From contig JACZZP010000002.1 of assembly GCA_015183035.1 (NCBI GenBank), positions 2,480,001-2,544,000 on the forward strand: a stretch of 64,000 nt of DNA. The letters are read 5' to 3'. This DNA is from Meloidogyne chitwoodi (Eukaryota > Nematoda > Chromadorea > Rhabditida > Meloidogynidae). The notes below the pieces were generated by a model. That model saw only the letters and a list, made by a program, of their open reading frames with translations, searched no databases and was not told the origin of the DNA. Below, in pieces: positions 63,975 to 64,000 of this stretch. The stretch's first letter is position 1, and every line of letters starts with the position of its first letter. The position numbers and the translations under genes were made by a program.

Positions 63975-64000
63975 CTATAATGGAAAAATTTAAAATATGC

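Overview
The window is nuclear DNA from a nematode. It is extremely AT-rich, has short GT-AG introns, carries an ACN-1-type gene and a nuclear-receptor gene, and many predicted proteins begin with signal peptides of the style seen in root-knot nematodes (Meloidogyne-like). The genus is an inference. Nothing here is prokaryotic.

Layout. 0-4.8 kb (minus): a 16-exon ACN-1-type gene, an ACE-like protein whose zinc site is lost. 6.5-9.1 kb (minus) and 10.1-11.4 kb (plus): two unrecognised secreted proteins. 12.4-59.5 kb: a cluster of at least 14 minus-strand genes or relics coding for small secreted proteins of three signal-peptide types, which I call MNLKN, MRKLN and MNSTF after their first residues. 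A plus-strand neuropeptide-like gene (37.2 kb) and three tRNA genes (37.7-38.8 kb) sit in the middle of the cluster. 62.9-64 kb (minus): the 3' end of a nuclear receptor that runs off the right edge.

The cluster is the most interesting part. Each gene is a signal-peptide exon followed by short cassette exons: Lys/Arg-rich, Gln/His/Pro-rich, acidic, and a C-terminal Gly/Arg-rich exon ending GPGGSGTQ or a variant. Nearly every cassette begins and ends in phase 1, so cassettes can be swapped, lost or added without breaking the frame. Gene D (24.7 kb) is visibly a mosaic: its 5' part is near-identical to gene C and its 3' part to gene A. The MRKLN genes share 3' cassettes with the MNLKN genes. 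About half the members are intact on paper (A, B, C, F, G, H, K, N). The others carry one nonsense codon (D, I, J), a frameshift (E), a transposon in an exon (L) or missing exons (M). All three signal-peptide types share one core-promoter block (ACGCATCATTGGG next to TTTAAAAG on the coding strand), and the MNLKN genes have a splice-acceptor-like TTTAG directly before the ATG. The picture fits a fast-evolving, coordinately expressed family of secreted, possibly gland, proteins, but no known effector name could be assigned.

Mobile DNA fills the introns and spacers. There are several non-autonomous hAT-like elements with 8-bp target duplications, pogo-like elements at TA, elements with 9-bp duplications, two foldback families, a GAGCTC-rich satellite and AATCAGAATTTT intron repeats. 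Several insertions touch genes directly. Exon coordinates were worked out by hand from splice signals and phase; none has transcript support.
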